From Antricoccus suffuscus (lineage in GTDB: Bacteria > Actinomycetota > Actinomycetes > Mycobacteriales > Antricoccaceae), in assembly GCF_003003235.1 (NCBI RefSeq), contig NZ_PVUE01000001.1, positions 531,884 to 595,883 on the forward strand: DNA of 64,000 bases, in the 5' to 3' direction. Below the pieces are notes generated by a model, which saw nothing but the letters and a program-made list of their open reading frames with translations, searched no databases and was not told the DNA's origin. A program made the translations under genes and the position numbers. Below are positions 59,072 through 64,000 of this stretch, one piece after another. Within the stretch, counting starts at the first letter, position 1. Every line of letters begins with the position of its first letter.

Positions 59072-59986
59072 GTGAGCAAGAAGTCCGAACGCCGTAAGAA
59101 GAATGCCCAGGCCCACGCCCGGTCGATATCGAACGGTGACGTGACCGAGAAGGTGCGCACGAAGCGCGATCTGCGTCCGATGGTGGCGCGACCGTTTGCC
59201 GGCGTACCCGGTGAATGCGACTGGGTCGCGTTGCGTGAGTTGGTCCCGGCCGCGACTGCTCCGCTCACTCTTCGTGACCCGAAGTACGCCGATCGCAAGG
59301 TCGAGCTCGGCACCGTGCTGCCGATGGCGGTGCCGGCGCTGGTCCGCGATGACGGCCGGGTCGTGCTTGCCGCGCAAACCACGATCCCGTCGCCAGATGC
59401 CGGCCGCGATATCGCACATGCGCTGCTGCGCGCGATGGAGGCCGAGCCCGGCACGCTGCTGGACTACGAGGCCGCGCCGGCCTCTGGTCCGACGCTCGCC
59501 GAGATACTGTCCGACGACGCGCCGCAGGTCACGGTGCATGAGGACTTTTCCTTCTGGGTGGAGGACCTGGACTCGCAGAGCGAAGACGTCAAGCTGTCGA
59601 TGCAGCGCGCTAACGAGACGGTGTTCCCGACCGCGCGGCTGAGCTCGGTCGAGGCGGCGTACTGGTGCGCGCCGGGTCCGAAGGCGCACGTGCGGTGGCC
59701 GATGCCGTACGACGAGGACGCGCTGCTCGATGCCCTGGCCCGACTCTCGGCAGCGGGGGAGCTGACGCTCGGCGAGGACACGAAGTTCGCCGGCCAGTTC
59801 CGGGCCCACGGCCTGCTCGTGCCGGTCTGGGACGTGTCAATCGATGCGCACCCGAGCGAGTTCGAGAAGCCTGCCGAGCAGCTGCTCGCGCGGGTAGAGA
59901 AGGCGCTCGCGGTCACCGATCCGCTCAACGAGGCCGAACGCCGCAGCCGCGCCGGCATCATCGGCCGCCAGGTCACGCTCCGCTAG
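59072..59986 (+). CDS. DUF5926 family protein
   Basis: A 304-residue soluble protein of the actinobacterial DUF5926 family, sometimes wrongly annotated as a topoisomerase or preprotein-translocase protein. The basic N-terminus [18 protein letters not shown] leads into [28 protein letters not shown] and [22 protein letters not shown]. The middle has [19 protein letters not shown] and [23 protein letters not shown], and the C-terminus [18 protein letters not shown]. The fold and function are unknown. GTG at 59072 is chosen for AAAGGA upstream. It overlaps the end of the convergent arginine deiminase gene by 14 bases. Confidence 0.87.
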   Translation: MSKKSERRKKNAQAHARSISNGDVTEKVRTKRDLRPMVARPFAGVPGECDWVALRELVPAATAPLTLRDPKYADRKVELGTVLPMAVPALVRDDGRVVLAAQTTIPSPDAGRDIAHALLRAMEAEPGTLLDYEAAPASGPTLAEILSDDAPQVTVHEDFSFWVEDLDSQSEDVKLSMQRANETVFPTARLSSVEAAYWCAPGPKAHVRWPMPYDEDALLDALARLSAAGELTLGEDTKFAGQFRAHGLLVPVWDVSIDAHPSEFEKPAEQLLARVEKALAVTDPLNEAERRSRAGIIGRQVTLR

Positions 59987-61238
59987 AGCTCAAGGGGTCG
60001 CGGACGATGGGGCAGCTCATACACCGCGGCCCACCGCGGCCGCTGCCCAACTCCGAACCGGCAATCTCGATGACCTCGATGCCCGCTTCTTGAAGAGCCC
60101 GGTTGGTGTGGTGGTTGCGTTCGTACGCCATTGTCACGCGGGGTGCGATGCTGAGCGTGTTGTTGCCGTCGTCCCACTGCTCGCGCTCCGCGCCGACCTG
60201 ATCCAGCCCGGTGTCGATGGTGCGGATCCGGTCGACCTGGAGCGCTTCCGCGGCGGCGACCAAGAACGGCTGCGGACCGTCCACCCGAAGCCGGCCGATC
60301 GGACCATCCGGCGCGGTCAGCGTGTAGGCGACCAGGCCATCGGCGATGTTGGGGTAGACGATCATGGCGTCCCGATCGACCATCGTGCAGACGGTGTCGA
60401 GGTGCATCGTGGCGCGGTCCTGAGCAATGGGTACGACGAGCACCTGATCGGCAAGGTCACGGGCGAAGGCTTGACGGGCGAGCCGTTCGGCGCCGGCGGG
60501 CGTCGTACGCTCCCCGACACCAACAGCGAGTACGCCGGGTCCAAGCAGCAGTACGTCGCCGCCTTCGAGCGGTTCGAGGTCCGGCGCGAACAGCAGCTCA
60601 GGGTCGTTGAACATCGGATGGTGGGCGTAGATCGCGCCGGTCAGGGACGATTCTCGCTGTCGAGCCGGCATCGCCAGCGACGTCACCGCTACCTGCTCGC
60701 GCAGCCACACCGATGAGTCGCGGGTGAACAGCGCGTTGGGCAGCGGATCGACGACGAAGTCCTGGTCGCCGAGCAGCGCGTAGGGGAGACCGACGCCGCC
60801 GGGCAGCTCCGAACGCAGCATCCCGCCGATCAGCACTTCACTCAGCTGGTCGGGATGCAGCCCGCCGAGGTGCGAACGTACGACGGCGCCAAGGTCGTCG
60901 CCGAGTCGCGGATCCCGCAGTACCGCGTCGATAGTGTCCGTTCGCGCGGCCGCCAGCTCGAGCACGTCGGTGAGCAGATCAGCGAGGTAGTACACCGAAA
61001 CGCCATGCTCACGCAACCGTTCCGCGAACGCGTCGTGCTCCTCCTGGGCGCGGGCGACCCAAGGCACCCCGTCAAAGAGCAACCGATCGTTGTTACGGGG
61101 CGTGAGCCGGGAAAGCTCCGTGCCTGGGCGATGCAGGAGCACTGCGCGCAGCTGGCCGACTTCGCTGTCGACGTACGGGTCGAGGGGTCGCGAGGTCATT
61201 TGCTCAACGTACCGACTTGGGTCCAATAGCGCGGCCAT
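59973..61238 (-). CDS. arcA: Arginine deiminase
   Basis: A 421-residue enzyme that hydrolyses arginine to citrulline and ammonia. Diagnostic parts are [27 protein letters not shown] at the N-terminus, [67 protein letters not shown] (catalytic His) and the nucleophile loop [13 protein letters not shown] (catalytic Cys), in the order of ArcA. No arcB, arcC or arcD gene is in the window, so citrulline use is not explained. ATG at 61238 is the upstream choice; ATG at 61199 would start at [10 protein letters not shown] and is equally plausible, since neither has a strong ribosome-binding site. Its 3' end overlaps the DUF5926 gene. Confidence 0.93.
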   Translation of the reverse strand: MAALLDPSRYVEQMTSRPLDPYVDSEVGQLRAVLLHRPGTELSRLTPRNNDRLLFDGVPWVARAQEEHDAFAERLREHGVSVYYLADLLTDVLELAAARTDTIDAVLRDPRLGDDLGAVVRSHLGGLHPDQLSEVLIGGMLRSELPGGVGLPYALLGDQDFVVDPLPNALFTRDSSVWLREQVAVTSLAMPARQRESSLTGAIYAHHPMFNDPELLFAPDLEPLEGGDVLLLGPGVLAVGVGERTTPAGAERLARQAFARDLADQVLVVPIAQDRATMHLDTVCTMVDRDAMIVYPNIADGLVAYTLTAPDGPIGRLRVDGPQPFLVAAAEALQVDRIRTIDTGLDQVGAEREQWDDGNNTLSIAPRVTMAYERNHHTNRALQEAGIEVIEIAGSELGSGRGGPRCMSCPIVRDPLSSSGA

Positions 61239-61342
61239 TTGCGGTGATAACGTCGCGGCAGCGCCGCCAAATGCTTGCTATAGTTAGCGCTATTGCTAGC
61301 ACGCCACGCTCCCCCGTGGGCATCACTGAAAGCCGAAATATC

Positions 61343-62866
61343 GTGTCCCTGCACTGGCCATCGTTGACCGCTGATCGCCGACAGCGCGATCTCGACTCGC
61401 TTGCATCCGGCGAGACGATCGACGTACTCGTCATTGGCGGCGGGATCACGGGCGCCGGCGTCGCTCTCGATGCGGCCAGCCGCGGGCTGTCCACGGTGCT
61501 CGTCGAGCAGTCCGACCTCGCCTCCGGGACTAGCTCCTACAGCAGCGGCCTGGTCCACGGTGGGCTGCGTTACCTCGCCAGCAGGCAGATCAACGTAGCC
61601 GTCGAGTCGGCCACCGAGCGCGGGATCCTGATGGAACGCACGGCGCCACATCTGGTGCGCAGCCTGCCCATGCTGATGCCCGACCTTGCCGATATCCCCG
61701 CCAAACGCCGTCGACTCGCTCGCCTCGGCTTCCAGGCGGGCGACCTGCTGCGCGCGTCGGTGCGCACTAATAAATCGCTATTGCCTGCGCCGCGGCGTAT
61801 CTCCGGCGCGGAGGCCAAGCTGCTATTCCCGACGGTGCGCGCGGACAGTGGGCTGTTGTCGTTCGACGGGCAGCTTGAGGACGACTGCCGACTGGTGATC
61901 GCGGTCGCGCGTACGGCGGCGGCGTACGGCGCGAAGATCCTGCCCCGCGTGACGGCGCGATGGATTGCTGGTGACGGCGCCCAGGTGCGCGACGAGCTGA
62001 CCGGGCTCGAGACGCGTATCAACGCGCGGTCGGTAGTCAACGCGACCGGCGTCTGGGCTGGCAAGCTCGAACCCGGTGTCCGCTTGCGTGCGCGGCGCGG
62101 TAGTCACATCATCGTGCCGACGAGCACGCTTCGCGATCCGCGTGCCGCGCTCGTCGTACCGGTCGACGGGACCTTCCACGAGCTTGTCTCGGTGCTGCCA
62201 CAGAGCGATGGCACGACGTACATCGGGACGACCGACGTACTCGTCGATGACATCGGCGCACGAGTCCAGCCGACGGCGGATGACGTCGACTTCCTGCTAG
62301 CCACGGCAAACAAGGCGCTCGAGGTCGCCTTGACTCGCGACGATGTCGTCGGTCAGTTCGCGGGTCTGCGCCCGGTCACCATCGATGACGAGGGCGTCGA
62401 GGTCGACCTCTCTCGCAAGCACCAGATCAGCATTGGGGATACCGGTGCTCTTACTATCGTCGGCGGCAAGTTGACGACGTACCGGAAGATGGCCGAGGAA
62501 GCAGTCGACAAGGCGGTGGAGATCGCCGGGATTTGGGCCGCAGACTGCCAGACCCGTGCGCTGCCACTGGTCGGCGCCGCCTCGCGTGATCGGCTCGCCG
62601 AGATCAAGGCGCCGCAGCGGCTCATCGATCGATACGGCGTCGAGGCCGAACAGCTCGTCGCGCTCGCCGCGGACAACAAGGATCTTGCCGCACCTGTCGT
62701 AGCCGGTTCGCCGGTGACCCGCGCCGAGTTGGTGTTCGGCGTACAAAACGAGCTCGCGATGACGCCGGAAGACCTCGTCGATCGGCGTACCCGCCTCGGC
62801 CTGGTCGACGGTCAACGCGCTGAAGCGCTCGAGGTCGCGACCAGTCTGCTCGCACACGCCGTCTAA
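61343..62866 (+). CDS. glpD: Glycerol-3-phosphate dehydrogenase (aerobic type)
   Basis: A 507-residue FAD enzyme that oxidises glycerol-3-phosphate to dihydroxyacetone phosphate at the membrane and passes electrons to quinone. The FAD motif is VLVIGGGITGAGVALDAASRGLSTVLVEQ (about 28-56), with SGTSSYSSGLVHGGLRYL next. Mid-protein AAYGAKILPRVTA, SVVNATGVWAG and the closing FAGLRPVT and SIGDTGALTIVGGKLTTYRKMAEEAVD are typical GlpD. GTG at 61343 is chosen to match the usual short N-terminus ahead of the RRQRDLDSLASG segment; the frame is open further upstream. The Ugp-type importer at 42-47 kb could supply glycerophosphate. Its stop overlaps the stop of the convergent AbiEi-like gene. Confidence 0.93.
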   Translation: MSLHWPSLTADRRQRDLDSLASGETIDVLVIGGGITGAGVALDAASRGLSTVLVEQSDLASGTSSYSSGLVHGGLRYLASRQINVAVESATERGILMERTAPHLVRSLPMLMPDLADIPAKRRRLARLGFQAGDLLRASVRTNKSLLPAPRRISGAEAKLLFPTVRADSGLLSFDGQLEDDCRLVIAVARTAAAYGAKILPRVTARWIAGDGAQVRDELTGLETRINARSVVNATGVWAGKLEPGVRLRARRGSHIIVPTSTLRDPRAALVVPVDGTFHELVSVLPQSDGTTYIGTTDVLVDDIGARVQPTADDVDFLLATANKALEVALTRDDVVGQFAGLRPVTIDDEGVEVDLSRKHQISIGDTGALTIVGGKLTTYRKMAEEAVDKAVEIAGIWAADCQTRALPLVGAASRDRLAEIKAPQRLIDRYGVEAEQLVALAADNKDLAAPVVAGSPVTRAELVFGVQNELAMTPEDLVDRRTRLGLVDGQRAEALEVATSLLAHAV

Positions 62867-63801
62867 GCAGCACACGTCGAGCACTGGGCCGGAATTCCCC
62901 TCCAGCCACGAGCAATCAAGGCCTCGATGATCTGCGCGGCGACGCCACACGGGTCGGCCATGATCTCGTGCCAGCCGAAGCGCAGGGTCGTCCAGCCGAC
63001 CTTCGCGTTGGCGTTGTCTCTGGTCCGGTCACGGAATGCCGCACGGCGGTGCGTGGCCTCACCGTCGAGCTCGACAATCAGTCCGTACGCGCGATAGATG
63101 ACATCGACCCATTGCTTGGCGTTGCCGGCGTGCCGCTGACGCCTACCTTTCGGCAGCCCGTGCGCTCGCTCGACTTTACGCAGGTACTCGACCTCAAGAG
63201 GACTGTGCGCACCGTCGGCCGCGTCGCTGATCATTGCGATGATCTCGGGGCGGAACTTCACCGCACGCCTGCGATCCATCGCGGCCGCAAGCTGACGCCC
63301 GCTGGTCAAACGTTGCTGAATCGCGCGCGAGATCAGCGCAACCACGTCTTGGACTGTGCCTGAGGCGCACACGTCGAGCACCGTGTCGGCAACTGAAGTG
63401 CAACGGATCCCTTGCCGCGTCTGGGTACGACGGATTCCGACCGTTGCGCGCCGGTACTCGACGAACCACCTTCGCTGTGGTGATCGCTCGCGCGGCACCA
63501 TGATCACTATCGGACGCTCGTCGTCATCAATCAGACCGAACAGTCGTGCCGCGGTGCGTCCGCACGCCACGGCGTCATCGCCGCCGGCGATATAGCCTGC
63601 CCATACGAGGGCCTTCCATGGGACATCGCTGGTGTTCGTGTAGTAGAGGCCCTTGTCGATCCGTTGCCACACATCGCCTACTAGGCGGGCAATCTGCGTC
63701 TTGGTCATACCGTTAGCCCGCAACTGCGCCGTACTCACGACCCCTGCCTGCTGGCGGGCGAGGTTGGCGATCGGGCCGGGGACGAGCCTTCGGGATGTCA
63801 T
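62863..63801 (-). CDS. Orphan AbiEi-antitoxin-like protein with DUF559 (Vsr-like) domain
   Basis: A 312-residue two-domain protein. The N-terminal AbiEi-like winged helix has IANLARQQAGVVSTAQLRANGMTKTQIARLVGDVWQRIDKGLYY. The C-terminal DUF559 (very-short-patch-repair-like endonuclease fold) has KQWVDVIYRAYGLIVELDGEATHRRAAFRDRTRDNANAKVGWTTLRFGWHEIM, with the Asp, Glu and His pattern seen in such domains. It ends CSTCAA. Single-gene proteins of this kind are common in actinobacteria, and no AbiEii toxin is adjacent. A role in DNA cleavage or regulation is only inferred. ATG at 63801 is chosen as the first start in the conserved part. Confidence 0.83.
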   Translation of the reverse strand: MTSRRLVPGPIANLARQQAGVVSTAQLRANGMTKTQIARLVGDVWQRIDKGLYYTNTSDVPWKALVWAGYIAGGDDAVACGRTAARLFGLIDDDERPIVIMVPRERSPQRRWFVEYRRATVGIRRTQTRQGIRCTSVADTVLDVCASGTVQDVVALISRAIQQRLTSGRQLAAAMDRRRAVKFRPEIIAMISDAADGAHSPLEVEYLRKVERAHGLPKGRRQRHAGNAKQWVDVIYRAYGLIVELDGEATHRRAAFRDRTRDNANAKVGWTTLRFGWHEIMADPCGVAAQIIEALIARGWRGIPAQCSTCAA

Positions 63802-64000
63802 ACGAATGAGGCTGACGGCTGGAGTTCGCCGGCACAACCGGTCGCGTGGCGCCTGTGGATAACCTCGAATCGATTTCATGTGTAGAGAAAGGGCTCCCAT
63901 AGCGCTGTCCAGTCTCGGTTGATGTGAGACACGATAAGTCCACCCAGATATGAGACACGAGCTAGCAGTGCATGTGGGGCACCCGATCACAGGTATGGAC
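63802..64000. other. Window end with short direct repeats, possibly mobile-element remnant
   Basis: This 199-base stretch has no gene I can support. TGAGACACGA occurs at 63925-63934 and 63951-63960. The text around it, read on the - strand (GTGTCTCAC...GGTGGAC...), resembles sequence seen near some insertion sequence ends. The evidence is weak and the element, if any, would continue outside the window. Confidence 0.3.

Noticed and set aside
62863..63801. Complete AbiE toxin-antitoxin system
   Set aside because: Only an AbiEi-like domain is visible; the AbiEii nucleotidyltransferase toxin is absent within the window.

Overview
The window looks like chromosomal DNA of a high-GC Actinomycetota. 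The support is consistent GC-rich third positions, frequent GTG starts, and typical actinobacterial families: a HelD-type RNA polymerase helicase, a deazaflavin (F420) type nitroreductase, a BTAD/NB-ARC/TPR regulator, a DUF5926 protein, a HxlR-SCP2 regulator and DrrAB-type exporters. I did not assign a genus. About 64 protein genes fill the window. I found no rRNA, tRNA, CRISPR array, prophage or complete insertion sequence. Gene spacing is tight, with many ATGA start/stop overlaps and several convergent pairs that touch or overlap.

Layout. 0-6.3 kb: the tail of a solute-binding protein, a cupin, a lytic transglycosylase with a ketopantoate reductase, a TetR regulator, and a flavin monooxygenase paired with a TPR-LuxR regulator; a long palindrome occurs here three times. 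6.3-11 kb: RutE-type nitroreductase, lipase, NDH-2, methyltransferase and a glutathionyl-hydroquinone-reductase-like protein. 11-16.5 kb: DrrAB-type exporter and a convergent 1048-residue BTAD-NB-ARC-TPR regulator, with short tandem repeats at both ends. 16.4-23.8 kb: GlsB-like membrane protein, PurU, SoxR, acyl-CoA dehydrogenase, PIG-V-like mannosyltransferase, PadR plus MFS pump, small AAA ATPase. 24-27.4 kb: molybdenum cofactor genes (MobA-MoaE fusion, MoaD, MoaA) around an enoyl-CoA hydratase. 27.5-35.2 kb: HelD, TrmL, FAD dehydrogenase, hydrolase/TetR pair, F420-type reductase, Fpg/Nei glycosylase. 35.3-38.5 kb: polyhydroxyalkanoate operon with a basic-tailed phasin-like protein, PhaC, an acetyltransferase and a PhaZ-like hydrolase. 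38.5-42.2 kb: PadR with a second DrrAB pair, and a LysR regulator. 42.2-47.3 kb: a five-gene Ugp/Mal-type import operon with an embedded metallophosphoesterase. 47.5-52.7 kb: a second DHA2 pump, DUF488, HxlR-SCP2, two small proteins and a third DrrAB pair. 52.9-56.8 kb: a signalling/glycosyltransferase locus. 56.9-64 kb: acyl-CoA ligase, DUF3054, DUF5926, arginine deiminase, GlpD and an orphan AbiEi/DUF559 protein.

The most unusual locus is 52881-56798. It holds a receiver-only response regulator, a membrane PAS histidine kinase, and a processive family 2 glycosyltransferase whose C-terminal tail looks like an Hpt domain with glycine where the phospho-accepting histidine should be. This suggests a glycan synthase gated by protein-protein signalling, with no DNA-binding output. 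A second theme is intergenic repeats that differ from locus to locus. They have a period of 17-22 bases, and at two sites they are arranged as direct copies followed by inverted copies. A third is the abundance of the word CGTAC throughout the window.
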